This document shows positions 53,063 to 61,979 of a stretch of 64,000 nucleotides of DNA, one piece after another (the stretch's first letter is position 1; each line of letters starts with the position of its first letter). The notes beneath the pieces were generated by a model. It was not told the DNA's origin and did not search any database. It saw nothing but the letters and a program-made list of their open reading frames with translations. This DNA is from an uncultured Alphaproteobacteria bacterium (lineage in GTDB: Bacteria; Pseudomonadota; Alphaproteobacteria; Micavibrionales; UBA1664), in assembly GCA_943789475.1 (NCBI GenBank), contig CALSUG010000002.1:62001-126000 (forward strand), given 5' to 3'. A program made the position numbers and the translations under genes.

Positions 53063-54424
53063 TTATGCTGCTTTGTCAGCTTCATCCAATTTAGCAAGCT
53101 GTTGTTCCAGCCAATGAATCGTGTAATCACCTGAAATAAATTCTGGTTGAGAGATAATCCATTTGTGTAACGGCAATGTTGTCTCAATTCCTTCAATCAC
53201 TGTTTCATCAATTGCACGATGCAAACGGCGTAAACATTCTGCGCGATCACGACCATGAACGATCAATTTACCAACCATGGAATCATAATATGGTGGGATT
53301 GAATATCCTTTATAAATCGCACTATCCATACGAATACCAAGACCACCTGCAGGATGATATTCTTTAATCATTCCAGGTGATGGCATAAATGTACGTGGGT
53401 TTTCGGCATTCACACGAACCTCAATTGAATGTCCACGAAGGCGAATATTATCTTTTTTGAATGTTAGTTCTTCACCAGCCGCAATACGAATTTGTTCACA
53501 CACAAGGTCAATACCTGTAATCATTTCTGTTACTGGGTGCTCAACCTGAATACGTGTATTCATTTCCATGAAATAGAATTTTCCTTCTTCGAACAAAAAT
53601 TCAAATGTTCCTGCACCACGATATTGCATTTTTTTCACAACATCGGCGGACACACCACCAATATATTCACGTTCTTCATCCGTTAGAACAGGACTAGGGC
53701 CTTCTTCAACAACCTTTTGATGACGACGTTGGATTGAACAATCACGTTCACCAAGATGAATTCCACCACCTTTACCATCACCAAATACTTGAATTTCAAT
53801 ATGACGTGGTTTTTCAAGGAATTTTTCCATGTAAACCGTATCATCACCAAAGTTTGCTTTGGCTTCTGATCTAGCTGTTGAATAGGCTTCTGCCATATCT
53901 TTGATGTCTCGGACAACTTTCATCCCTTTACCACCACCACCTGATGCGGCCTTAATGATAACAGGCAAACCCCATTCTTCGGCTGTGGCGATTGCATCTT
54001 CGACAGATCCCAAAGCACCCGCAGAACCAGGAACAACTGGCAAACCCAATGTTTGAACCGTTTCCTTGGCAACAACCTTGTCACCCATTGATTCAATATG
54101 TTCAGGTTTAGGACCAATAAAAGCAAAACCGTGTTCTTCAACCATACGTGCAAATTCTGCATTTTCAGACAGGAAACCGTATCCTGGATGGATCGCCTCT
54201 GCCCCTGTAATCGCCGCAGCGGTTAGAATTGCAGGAATGTTAAGATAGCTGTCTTTGGCCGCTGGCGGTCCAATACAAACGCTTTCATCCGCCAAACGAA
54301 CAACCATTGAATTTTCATCCGCCGTTGAATGCACAGCAACGGTTTCAATTCCCATTTCTTTACACGCACGATGAATACGAAGAGCGATTTCGCCACGATT
54401 TGCGATTAGTACTTTTTTGAACAT
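53063..54424 (-). CDS. accC: Biotin carboxylase subunit of acetyl-CoA carboxylase
   Basis: AccC carboxylates the biotin on AccB, the first step of fatty-acid synthesis. The 453-residue protein has the usual start MFKKVLIANRGEIALRIHRACKE, the ATP-grasp Gly-rich loop ASGGGGKGMK, the GERDCSIQRRHQK and EMNTRIQVEHPVTE active-site motifs. It belongs to an accB - 79-residue ORF - accC - DUF4177 - two-TM operon. Confidence 0.97.
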   Translation of the reverse strand: MFKKVLIANRGEIALRIHRACKEMGIETVAVHSTADENSMVVRLADESVCIGPPAAKDSYLNIPAILTAAAITGAEAIHPGYGFLSENAEFARMVEEHGFAFIGPKPEHIESMGDKVVAKETVQTLGLPVVPGSAGALGSVEDAIATAEEWGLPVIIKAASGGGGKGMKVVRDIKDMAEAYSTARSEAKANFGDDTVYMEKFLEKPRHIEIQVFGDGKGGGIHLGERDCSIQRRHQKVVEEGPSPVLTDEEREYIGGVSADVVKKMQYRGAGTFEFLFEEGKFYFMEMNTRIQVEHPVTEMITGIDLVCEQIRIAAGEELTFKKDNIRLRGHSIEVRVNAENPRTFMPSPGMIKEYHPAGGLGIRMDSAIYKGYSIPPYYDSMVGKLIVHGRDRAECLRRLHRAIDETVIEGIETTLPLHKWIISQPEFISGDYTIHWLEQQLAKLDEADKAA

Positions 54425-54437
54425 AATTTGTTCCTTT

Positions 54438-54677
54438 TTATTTTGGATATGCGTTTGGATTCACAGTATTCATACTGCTCTCGAAATCAACTTGAGTTAG
54501 ATCGGCATCTCGTTCAAATTTTTTCCATTCGGCAACAACCATAAAGATTGCTTTAGCTTTGACGCCATCAGCTTCTAAGCCAGTAAATATATGATCAATA
54601 TCATAGTTTTTTCTTACACGATCAACCATATTTTGGGCATGATTATCAAACTCTTTTTGCCTTATGCTGTCTGTCAT
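54438..54677 (-). CDS. Unknown small protein between accB and accC
   Basis: This 79-residue soluble protein (MTDSIRQKEFDNHAQNMVDR start, FMVVAEWKKFERDADLTQVDF middle) has no family I recognise. It is predicted helical and mildly acidic. The gap to accB is 9 bases and to accC 13, so it is clearly within the operon. accB and accC are normally adjacent, so its presence is unusual. Confidence 0.6.
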   Translation of the reverse strand: MTDSIRQKEFDNHAQNMVDRVRKNYDIDHIFTGLEADGVKAKAIFMVVAEWKKFERDADLTQVDFESSMNTVNPNAYPK

Positions 54678-54686
54678 ACTTCTATC

Positions 54687-55151
54687 CTATTCGATAATTG
54701 CGAGAACATCACCAAATTCAACGGGTGCCGCATCGGACACTAGAATTTGTGATACTTTTCCTGATTTATCAGCCTTAATTGGGTTCATAACCTTCATTGC
54801 CTCAACAATCATAATTGTATCGCCCACATTGACGTTTGATCCAACCGATACAAAATTTGCTGCACCTGGTTCTGGTGACATATATGCCGTTCCAACCATC
54901 GGTGATTTTACCGCACCAGGATGTGATGCATCAACCGCCGCAGGGGCATCATTTGCCGCCGCTGGTACCGCAGCAACAGCAGGAGCGGCCGCAACTGGCG
55001 CCGCCATCGCCGCAGGAGCAGCCACAGTTGTTTGATAAACTTCGCGTGCAACACGAATTTTCAAATCTTTTTCTTCAACCTCAATCTCAGTAAGGTCAGT
55101 GTCATTTAAAATTTCAGCCAAATCCCTGATGGCCGCGCGATCAATTTTCAT
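54687..55151 (-). CDS. accB: Biotin carboxyl carrier protein
   Basis: AccB carries biotin between the carboxylase and transferase parts of acetyl-CoA carboxylase. The 154-residue protein has an N-terminal helical region, an Ala/Pro-rich flexible linker (about 42-75) and a biotinyl domain with Lys120 in EAMKVMNP. It heads the acc operon. Confidence 0.96.
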   Translation of the reverse strand: MKIDRAAIRDLAEILNDTDLTEIEVEEKDLKIRVAREVYQTTVAAPAAMAAPVAAAPAVAAVPAAANDAPAAVDASHPGAVKSPMVGTAYMSPEPGAANFVSVGSNVNVGDTIMIVEAMKVMNPIKADKSGKVSQILVSDAAPVEFGDVLAIIE

Positions 55152-55225
55152 AGTTTTTCTCTTAATTTGTTTAAATCGACCCTGTTTTTAACAGATTTAT
55201 ACGGGACAAGTCAAAGGGTAAGACA

Positions 55226-55669
55226 TTAATGATGCTTCATCATGCTTTGGCGTGATTTAACAATAATGGTCACGGGCACTTCACCCGCATTTTCAAAAAC
55301 AACTACGCCATCAAATGTTTCACCATCAACAAAATCAGATACCATATCAAACACCATAATATGATCCGCCATTGGTTTAAGTGTATGCATATCACCCGAT
55401 GCAATATCATACCCATCAACACGACGCATTTTCATGATATCATTTTTAGTTTCCATTGTGTGCAGTTCGGCACGACCCGCGCGATCCGTTTTGAAACCAA
55501 TCATACGATCATCAATATCTGTATTATTTGACACCATCATAAATATAGCCGCGGCCGGAAATTTTTTCGGCGTTTCAACCATATAGGCATCGGAAATTTC
55601 AATCGTATTCGCCTGCGGGAAACATCCCGCAAGCATAATAACAAAGCATAAAGCTATAATTTGTTTCAT
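55226..55669 (-). CDS. Periplasmic copper chaperone PCu(A)C
   Basis: PCu(A)C proteins carry Cu(I) in the periplasm and help load cytochrome oxidase. The 147-residue protein has a lipoprotein-like signal (LAGC at residue 14-17) and the copper motif His-x-Met...Met...His-x-Met spread as ELHTME, MKMRRVDG, MHTLKPMADHIM. A short His/Met tail (MMKHH) may add binding. It is the last gene of the thiol-redox cluster, 4 bases after a thioredoxin-fold gene. Confidence 0.88.
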   Translation of the reverse strand: MKQIIALCFVIMLAGCFPQANTIEISDAYMVETPKKFPAAAIFMMVSNNTDIDDRMIGFKTDRAGRAELHTMETKNDIMKMRRVDGYDIASGDMHTLKPMADHIMVFDMVSDFVDGETFDGVVVFENAGEVPVTIIVKSRQSMMKHH

Positions 55670-55673
55670 AGAA

Positions 55674-56273
55674 TTAATATTTTACTGAGCATCCATAGGG
55701 CTGTGTCGAAGATGTCTCAATCGGCTCACCGCTTTTCAATGAATTTAATGCATAACGAACATAATTTTTTGCCGTTGCAATGCCATCTGGTTTAAAACTG
55801 CTATCATCATCAATCGCCCCTGCGTATGCCAACACACCTTTTGCATCAATGACAAACATATGTGGTGTTGTTTTCGCCTCATACAATTTACCAATTGCAC
55901 CTGATGGATCTTGAATACGCGCCGTTGGGTGTGCGCCAACTTCCTTCATCACATGATTGGCCGTTGCGTTATCAACTTGTCCTTGTTTTCCTTGTGCGGA
56001 TGATGCAATCGATAGCCACACTACGCCGTCATCTGTTGCTTCCTTTTGTAATTTTTGCATGTTGCCGCCATCATAATGTTTTTTGACATACGGGCACTCA
56101 TGATTTGTCCATTCCAATACAACTGTTTTTCCTAAAAAATCAGACAGTTCATGTTGAACACCATTTGTATCCATACCTTTGAACACTGGTGCAGGTTCAC
56201 CAACAACTGGTGCCGCAATTGCCGCCGTTGTTGTCATTAAAATAACAGCCGTTGATAGTAGTAATTTTTTCAT
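55674..56273 (-). CDS. Exported thioredoxin/peroxiredoxin-like protein
   Basis: The 199-residue protein has a signal peptide (end AIAAP, residue 21) and an AhpC/TSA-Redoxin type fold with a single active-site Cys in TNHECPYVKKHYDGGNM. This ECPYVKKHY motif marks a PRX-like subgroup whose reaction is not well defined. A second pair of features at the end includes PYGCSVKY. It sits between PCu(A)C and a ScsB-like reductase. Confidence 0.82.
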   Translation of the reverse strand: MKKLLLSTAVILMTTTAAIAAPVVGEPAPVFKGMDTNGVQHELSDFLGKTVVLEWTNHECPYVKKHYDGGNMQKLQKEATDDGVVWLSIASSAQGKQGQVDNATANHVMKEVGAHPTARIQDPSGAIGKLYEAKTTPHMFVIDAKGVLAYAGAIDDDSSFKPDGIATAKNYVRYALNSLKSGEPIETSSTQPYGCSVKY

Positions 56274-56277
56274 AATC

Positions 56278-58284
56278 TTATTCTCCTTGAATGGTTTCTA
56301 AAATAATATTTGGGGTTAAAATTTGTGGTAAAATAATTGGATCTGGACGCATTCCATTGTCATTTTTCGCGCCATAAAACACATATAACGGAACACCATT
56401 ACGGCCAAATTTTTCTAAATATTTGGTAATTTTTTCATCACGGTTTGTCCAATCACCCTTCATATAAAGAATATTTTCATCTGCAAACGCGTCTTGAACC
56501 TCGACTTGTGACAGTGATGTATTTTCATTCACCAAACACGTAATACACCATGCTGCGGTCATATTCACAAATACGGCTTGATCAGAGTTTTCATCCAAAA
56601 TATTTTCTAATTTAGCATTATCAAATGGTTCATAATTCATTGTCGATTTTGGTGATAAAATCGCACTATAAAATCCAAATACGCCGATTAATAATAATGC
56701 CAATAGTCCTTTCCAAAGTTTCGATGTTGATTTTTTTGAAAACCAAATCAAAAACATAATGGCAAGGAATAATCCCAAAATATAGATAATCGCCAAATCA
56801 CCCGCTTGTTGCGCCAAAACCCACACCAACCAAATGGCCGATGCAAACATCGGGAATGCCAGGACCTGTTTAAACGTATCCATCCATGCACCTGGACGTG
56901 GTAATATTTTTTGTGTCGCAGGAACAAAGGTCAAAAGTAAGTATGGAAATGCCAACCCAAATCCAAGCATTGCGAATACAAGCAAACCAACAAAGGCCGA
57001 TTGCGTCAACGCATATCCAATGGCGGATGCCATAAATGGCGCAGTACATGGCGTGGCAACCAACGTGGCCAACACACCTGTAAAAAATGATGATTTGGCA
57101 TCATTACCCGTTGTTAAATTTGATCCTATATTCGTGAAACAGCCACTTATTTCAAACAACCCCATAAGGTTTAATCCAATTAAAAACAACATTGTCGCAA
57201 GGACAGTAACCACAATTGGGTCTTGTAATTGAAAACCCCATCCAATGGTTTCGCCAGCGCCCTTTAATATCATTAAAACACCCGCGATAGACACAAATGA
57301 CAACATGATACCCGTCGTATATGCAATACCGCTTGCACGTGCGTGTGATCGTTCTTTATCCGATAGTTTGACAAGTGATAATGCCTTCATCGATAACACG
57401 GGGAAAACACATGGCATCAGGTTCAAAATTAAACCACCGACAAATGCAAATCCCAAGATAAATATAAAACTATATTCTACTGAACTTTCAGCACTCTTTA
57501 AATTCGCCGTAACTTCATATGCTTCGTTTCCTGTTTGAATAACAAATGATGCCTGTGTCAAAGTTGTCAAATCACGATCATCCGATTTTGCCGTAAATAT
57601 TACAACATCATCCATAATTTCGCTCGTCACATCAGATGTCGTTTGAACAATTCCCCATGTTGTAGGAAACAAATCAACATCCAACATTTGATTATGGAGG
57701 TCAGATGGTACCGACACATTTAAAACAACATTTTCACCTTTTTTTACAAATGATGTGTTCCAATCAACCTGTCTCGGCATACTCTTCTTAGCCTTTTCAA
57801 AAATAGATTGATTAATATTTTGTGTTACATCAGAAACCGGTAATGAAATAGAAATTTTTTGTGATTCTGGAATACAGATATCATCACAAACCAACCAATA
57901 AACTGTCCCATTCAACTCTACGCTATCAGCTGAATATTTAGGCCACAAAGATAGAGTTTGTGTAAAAATCGGTTGGCCCTTGTGACCAAAATTAACCAAA
58001 GGATCATAAAAGAACTTGTCCGGTGTAGGCTCTCTTACCTCTGATACAGAAACACCTTTTGGTAGTTCCCAATCAATTGTCATGGCCTCACCCGAATCAC
58101 CTGGATTTATCCAATAAGTATGCCACCCATCAATAATATTTTGACGGATAGCAATATCAATAGACCCTCCCGCTTGCACTGCACTTTGTGATGCAAAAAC
58201 ATCAATTGTGGCTTTTGGATCATCTTGTGCCATAGAAGGCAAAGATATAAAAAACGCAAGGGCAAGTGAGAGAATGTATTTCAT
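56278..58284 (-). CDS. DsbD/ScsB-family thiol-disulfide reductant transporter
   Basis: The 668-residue protein has a signal peptide, an N-terminal DsbD-like beta domain (VCDDICIPES), an eight-TM core with the redox cysteines in LMPCVFPVLSMKALS and ATPCTAPFMAS, and a C-terminal thioredoxin domain with AAWCITC. It should carry electrons from cytoplasmic thioredoxin to the periplasm. The N-terminal domain type and copper neighbours favour ScsB over canonical DsbD. Confidence 0.88.
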   Translation of the reverse strand: MKYILSLALAFFISLPSMAQDDPKATIDVFASQSAVQAGGSIDIAIRQNIIDGWHTYWINPGDSGEAMTIDWELPKGVSVSEVREPTPDKFFYDPLVNFGHKGQPIFTQTLSLWPKYSADSVELNGTVYWLVCDDICIPESQKISISLPVSDVTQNINQSIFEKAKKSMPRQVDWNTSFVKKGENVVLNVSVPSDLHNQMLDVDLFPTTWGIVQTTSDVTSEIMDDVVIFTAKSDDRDLTTLTQASFVIQTGNEAYEVTANLKSAESSVEYSFIFILGFAFVGGLILNLMPCVFPVLSMKALSLVKLSDKERSHARASGIAYTTGIMLSFVSIAGVLMILKGAGETIGWGFQLQDPIVVTVLATMLFLIGLNLMGLFEISGCFTNIGSNLTTGNDAKSSFFTGVLATLVATPCTAPFMASAIGYALTQSAFVGLLVFAMLGFGLAFPYLLLTFVPATQKILPRPGAWMDTFKQVLAFPMFASAIWLVWVLAQQAGDLAIIYILGLFLAIMFLIWFSKKSTSKLWKGLLALLLIGVFGFYSAILSPKSTMNYEPFDNAKLENILDENSDQAVFVNMTAAWCITCLVNENTSLSQVEVQDAFADENILYMKGDWTNRDEKITKYLEKFGRNGVPLYVFYGAKNDNGMRPDPIILPQILTPNIILETIQGE

Positions 58285-58288
58285 GGAT

Positions 58289-58699
58289 TTATGAATTCAG
58301 CGCAATAAATGTTTCTAATTTCGCCTTGATCACTTCAACGCTATCCGTTTTTGTAATACGAACCGTCTCTTGTCCATCTTTCACTAATGCCGCAAAGCCA
58401 GTTTTTGGTGCATTTTTGTTATACAAAACACCCAGACCATTTTTATCTGCTAGTTTTAATGATTCCGCTTTTGTTTTATCGTCTGTTAGATCAAATTTTA
58501 CAACATTAAGAGCATCTTTTGATTCTAACTGCCCTATTGCTTCCATCATTTTAGGTTCCAAAACTTTACAAGAACCACACCAATCCGCATAAAATACAGC
58601 AACTGTTGGTTTATCGTTTTCAGTCATTGGTTCCATCGCACTTGCAGGTGCCATAAATCCAAATACGGCAAAAGCCATAATAAAAAGTGATTTAAGCAT
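58289..58699 (-). CDS. Periplasmic thioredoxin-like protein
   Basis: The 136-residue protein has a signal peptide (end ASAM) and a thioredoxin fold with active site WCGSCK. The start at 58699 has GAGG at good spacing; a frame start five codons upstream does not. It stops 5 bases before the ScsB-like gene, the likely source of its electrons. Confidence 0.88.
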   Translation of the reverse strand: MLKSLFIMAFAVFGFMAPASAMEPMTENDKPTVAVFYADWCGSCKVLEPKMMEAIGQLESKDALNVVKFDLTDDKTKAESLKLADKNGLGVLYNKNAPKTGFAALVKDGQETVRITKTDSVEVIKAKLETFIALNS

Positions 58700-58755
58700 G
58701 ATATTAATCCTCATTAAAAAAAAATTAAGTTAGGATCACAGTATCTGACATGAAT

Positions 58756-58784
58756 ATGGCGAAAAAAAGATTTTTCTTCGCCAT
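58756..58784 (-). terminator. Hairpin after the DsbC-like gene
   Basis: ATGGCGAA/TTCGCCAT plus further A-T pairing gives a long stem. No strong T run follows on the minus strand, so it may be a weak terminator or a stability element between the DsbC-like gene and the thioredoxin-like gene. Confidence 0.5.
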
Positions 58785-58806
58785 AATGTTTTCTTTAAAA
58801 AATTAA

Positions 58807-59661
58807 TTAATTCTTTTCAATGTCATCAATCAGATTATTTAAATCATACGGACGACCACGCACCACACGTATTTCACCTTTTAATGTGCGGTAAACAACA
58901 ATCGGCGTTGCATCAAATCCCCATTCCAATAATGTTTTCTTATTATTTTCAACAGCCTTGGTGTTAATATTTTGTGGCGCCGATAATGCACTGTTATCTC
59001 CATGTGCGTATTTCAATAAAATTTCTTCTGGATTTGCGCTTGCCAATAAAACAGCTGCCTTACGTTGCCCTGCATCAGAAATACCAATTGGAATCACGCG
59101 CAGTTTTATTTGATCATTAGAAAACGCAGAATCCATTTCACGAATCATTTGTTTACAATGTGGGCAATCTGGATCGATAAAAGCAAAAACATCATGCTTA
59201 CCTGTTTCATTAATCGTAATCCAATTAGATGCAATTAAATCAGTGTACATCCGTTGTGCTTGTGTCAATTCACGCACAACTGGCGCAGGTGTATCTGTTA
59301 CTGGCGGTTGCGCTATTTGCGCTTGTTTATGTTGGCTTAAACTTCCCCCCGTCGCCGCATACATATCATCGCCTACACGACGATTAAGAGACGTTAATTG
59401 TCCCATCGTAATCATTTCGCCCTCACCGTTAAACATCAGTCCCATCACCATTGCGGTGCGATCACGATTTTCATAGAAAAATTCTGGTTTCCCCTGTCGA
59501 ATCAATGCCCATCCATTCATACCTTCAAATTCACCGAGATAAAAAATTTGCGCACCACTATCTACCATCTTTTTTAATGATTTTGGGGGATCAGGTTGCG
59601 TGATATCTTGTGCCTGTGTTGTAAACGGCATAAGAAGCACTAAAACAAGAAGGGTGAACAT
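58807..59661 (-). CDS. DsbC/DsbG-like periplasmic thiol protein
   Basis: The protein (284-286 residues; two close Met starts) has a signal peptide ending TQAQ, an N-terminal dimerisation-like segment, a Gln/Pro-rich linker and a thioredoxin fold with active site FIDPDCPHCKQM, followed by ATPIVVYR containing the cis-Pro. This is the layout of DsbC/DsbG isomerases, with a longer linker. It heads the minus-strand redox cluster, divergent from the BI-1 gene. Confidence 0.85.
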   Translation of the reverse strand: MFTLLVLVLLMPFTTQAQDITQPDPPKSLKKMVDSGAQIFYLGEFEGMNGWALIRQGKPEFFYENRDRTAMVMGLMFNGEGEMITMGQLTSLNRRVGDDMYAATGGSLSQHKQAQIAQPPVTDTPAPVVRELTQAQRMYTDLIASNWITINETGKHDVFAFIDPDCPHCKQMIREMDSAFSNDQIKLRVIPIGISDAGQRKAAVLLASANPEEILLKYAHGDNSALSAPQNINTKAVENNKKTLLEWGFDATPIVVYRTLKGEIRVVRGRPYDLNNLIDDIEKN

Positions 59662-59694
59662 GCGCATGAGGATTTATCCTTTTTTCGGTTTTCA

Positions 59695-59722
59695 TTGAAT
59701 TGCCACAATTAATGTCTATATT
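59695..59722 (+). promoter_or_regulatory. Putative promoter of the BI-1 family gene
   Basis: TTGAAT (59695-59700), 16 bp, TATATT (59717-59722), with AAGGAGG 23-29 bases downstream. An 18-bp alternative spacing to TATTAT (59719-59724) overlaps it. Confidence 0.45.
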
Positions 59723-59760
59723 ATATGCGTAATGTGTCATTGTTAAGGAGGAAAATAAAC

Positions 59761-60468
59761 ATGAACATCCAAAATTCTAAAACACGCTCAACAACGGAGA
59801 GCTATGACGAAGGGCTACGCGATCATTTTCGTGGTGTTTATAATGTCATGAGCATGGGTTTAGTTGTGACTGGGTTGATTGCATTTGCAATTGCTAACAC
59901 ACCTGTGATTATGAATCTTTTATTCGGAACACCATTAAAGTGGGTTATGATGTTTGCACCAATGGCCTTCATTTGGTTTGGTTTTTCACCAAATGCAATC
60001 CGTAGAAAAACAGCTGGACAATTAAAAACAATGTTTTTCTTATTCTCCGCTGTATTCGGGGCATCCCTATCAACAATCTTTATTGTTTATCAAGGTGCTG
60101 ATATCGCACGTGCATTCTTTATTACAGCGGCCACTTTTGCGGCAACATCTGTATTTGGATATGTAACCAAAGCAGACCTTAGTAAGTTTGGCTCATTTCT
60201 CATCATGGGAGTGATTGGTATTTTGATTGCGGCGGTTGTAAACATCTTTTTGCAATCATCAATGCTACAGTTCGTTATCTCAGCAGCAGGTGTAGTGATT
60301 TACACAGGACTTGTGGCGTATGATACACAAAACATAAAAGAATCGTATTCACACTCCCACGGTGATGATGCTAATGGTAAAATGGCAGTTATGGGTGCTC
60401 TAGGGCTATATATCAACTTTATTATGCTATTTCAATTTATTCTGAGCCTTCTTGGTAACAGAGAATAA
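59761..60468 (+). CDS. Bax inhibitor-1 (BI-1)/YccA family membrane protein
   Basis: The 235-residue protein has seven membrane segments and the family features HFRGVYNVMSMGLVVTG at the start and YDTQNIKESY near the end. BI-1/YccA proteins include YccA, which modulates FtsH, and proteins proposed as pH-sensitive Ca2+ leak channels. The ATG at 59761 is preceded by AAGGAGG; a frame start 12 codons upstream lacks one. Confidence 0.92.
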   Translation: MNIQNSKTRSTTESYDEGLRDHFRGVYNVMSMGLVVTGLIAFAIANTPVIMNLLFGTPLKWVMMFAPMAFIWFGFSPNAIRRKTAGQLKTMFFLFSAVFGASLSTIFIVYQGADIARAFFITAATFAATSVFGYVTKADLSKFGSFLIMGVIGILIAAVVNIFLQSSMLQFVISAAGVVIYTGLVAYDTQNIKESYSHSHGDDANGKMAVMGALGLYINFIMLFQFILSLLGNRE

Positions 60469-60489
60469 ATTAGATTCTATAACCAATTT

Positions 60490-60516
60490 AAAAACCGCTT
60501 TATAAGCGGTTTTTTT
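60490..60516. terminator. Bidirectional terminator after the BI-1 gene
   Basis: AAAAACCGCTT/AAGCGGTTTTT with a three-base loop, followed by extra T residues on plus and TTTTTAAA on minus. It serves both the BI-1 gene and the YceI gene. Confidence 0.9.
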
Positions 60517-61141
60517 ATCCTTTTCGAATAAATTCAGCCTCAATAATGATATCAACCTTATCACCGATTTGAGGGATATAGGTTTTCATTCCAAAATCGC
60601 TACGTTTCAACGATGCCGTCGCCGAAAAACCGATAACAGGGCGATTTACAAATGGGTGATTCCCCAATGCACGGTTAAATGTAACGTCCAGCGTGATTGA
60701 TTTTTTCACTCCCAAAAACACCAAATCACCTGTCATTTGTGCCGTTTTAGGCCCTGTGATTTTTACAGCTTTAGAATTAAATGTAATCTTGGGAAATTGT
60801 TCCGCATTAAACCACCCTGCGTCACCAACCAACTGTTTATCAAAATCTTTTTTATCCGGCTCTGAGTAATCCGTTTTTATTGATGTTGGATCAATAGTCG
60901 CCCGTACCTTGCTCGCCTGTAAATTCGTTGGATTCAACATGATATCTGCATCAAAATCAGTGAAGCGCGCTGTATAATTTGATAACCCTAAATGACTAAC
61001 CTTCCATGTAAAACTTGCATGTTTTTTATCCAGAGAATAAATACCTCCTGGCATTGCCTGTAAATCCGTTTCCGTTGATTCTTGCGCATGACCAACAAAC
61101 GGTAAAATCATTAAAGACAGCGTTAAAATAAAAATTTTCAT
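60515..61141 (-). CDS. YceI family periplasmic lipocalin-like protein
   Basis: YceI proteins are beta-barrel carriers of polyisoprenoid-like lipids. The 208-residue product has a signal peptide (end GHAQE) and the family motifs HASFTWKVSHLGLSNYTARF, FPKITFNSKA and SDFGMKTYIPQIGDKVDI. The ATG at 61141 follows GAGGAATG; the upstream in-frame Met does not. A perfect Shine-Dalgarno decides the start. Confidence 0.92.
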   Translation of the reverse strand: MKIFILTLSLMILPFVGHAQESTETDLQAMPGGIYSLDKKHASFTWKVSHLGLSNYTARFTDFDADIMLNPTNLQASKVRATIDPTSIKTDYSEPDKKDFDKQLVGDAGWFNAEQFPKITFNSKAVKITGPKTAQMTGDLVFLGVKKSITLDVTFNRALGNHPFVNRPVIGFSATASLKRSDFGMKTYIPQIGDKVDIIIEAEFIRKG

Positions 61142-61204
61142 GGTTACATTCCTCACTTATTTTAATGATACGTGATAAGTTGAGGGAAATAAAGCTATGA
61201 GCTA

Positions 61205-61429
61205 TTAAACTTCGATATCAATCGCGTTCAATAGTGTTTCATGCAAATCCTTTGTTGTTTCTAAAACAAGGGCATTGGCTTTAAAATTATTCGCATTGAC
61301 CTTAACATCAATAATATCTTTTGTTGGTTCAGTGCCACGTTGTGGGTTAGCAATATTGTCTGCGGCCTTTGCAACATTCAAAGATGATTTTTGTAAGCCA
61401 GCAATTGAAGTATTTATAGAACTCACCAT
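61205..61429 (-). CDS. Minimal flagellar-rod/hook-like D0 protein
   Basis: This 74-residue protein begins MVSSINTSIAGLQKSSLNVAKAADNIAN, like the N-terminal D0 helix of rod, hook and hook-associated proteins with its ANNIAN-type motif. It ends VNANNFKANALVLETTKDLH, then ETLLNAIDI, like their C-terminal D0 helix. Almost all of the usual middle (D1 and further domains) is missing. It may be a genuine mini rod-like subunit or regulator of the rod; a deletion remnant is less likely, since both ends are intact and in frame. No flagellar gene is adjacent. Confidence 0.65.
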   Translation of the reverse strand: MVSSINTSIAGLQKSSLNVAKAADNIANPQRGTEPTKDIIDVKVNANNFKANALVLETTKDLHETLLNAIDIEV

Positions 61430-61493
61430 AATAATTTAAGAATATCAGAAAAATATTAATGTGTTTTTAATTTTATTTGGTATTGTATATTTT

Positions 61494-61979
61494 ATGAAAT
61501 ACATAGCATTTTTATTCTTACTGACCTTTATTGTGCCTGCCCAGGCCGAAGAAAACCCATGGACATGGAATCACGGCATAAAATCATTAAAGGATTGGGG
61601 TTCATCACATTGGAAATCACAAAATTTTGAGCCATCTGTTCAAAAACAACACGATATGTTGCGTTCAAATACAAGACAATCACAATCTATGTTTGCCAAT
61701 ATTGATGGATTGGACCCAACAGAGTTTATTCAAAATTTAAAAAATGCAAAAATCATTAAAGGCGCTTTTAACCAGCGCACAGGTTTTTTCAAACAACATA
61801 TCTCACAAGATGTTGTTATTGAGTTAGATGAAAATTTTTATACGCTTTCATCATCGGATCAAGCACTGATCACCGAATTGTTGGCTAAATCATATAATCA
61901 GGAAAATTATTTATTAAAAGACACCAATACGAAAAATATCGTTGGTCAAATTACGCCTGAAGGATTTTATCTTTTTTAG
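61494..61979 (+). CDS. Orphan secreted protein
   Basis: The 161-residue protein has a clean signal peptide (MKYIAFLFLLTFIVPAQAE) and a mature part rich in Asn, Lys, Trp and Ser that I do not recognise. The start at 61494 is preferred to a GTG at 61461. It overlaps the convergent EamA gene by 29 bases. Confidence 0.65.
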   Translation: MKYIAFLFLLTFIVPAQAEENPWTWNHGIKSLKDWGSSHWKSQNFEPSVQKQHDMLRSNTRQSQSMFANIDGLDPTEFIQNLKNAKIIKGAFNQRTGFFKQHISQDVVIELDENFYTLSSSDQALITELLAKSYNQENYLLKDTNTKNIVGQITPEGFYLF

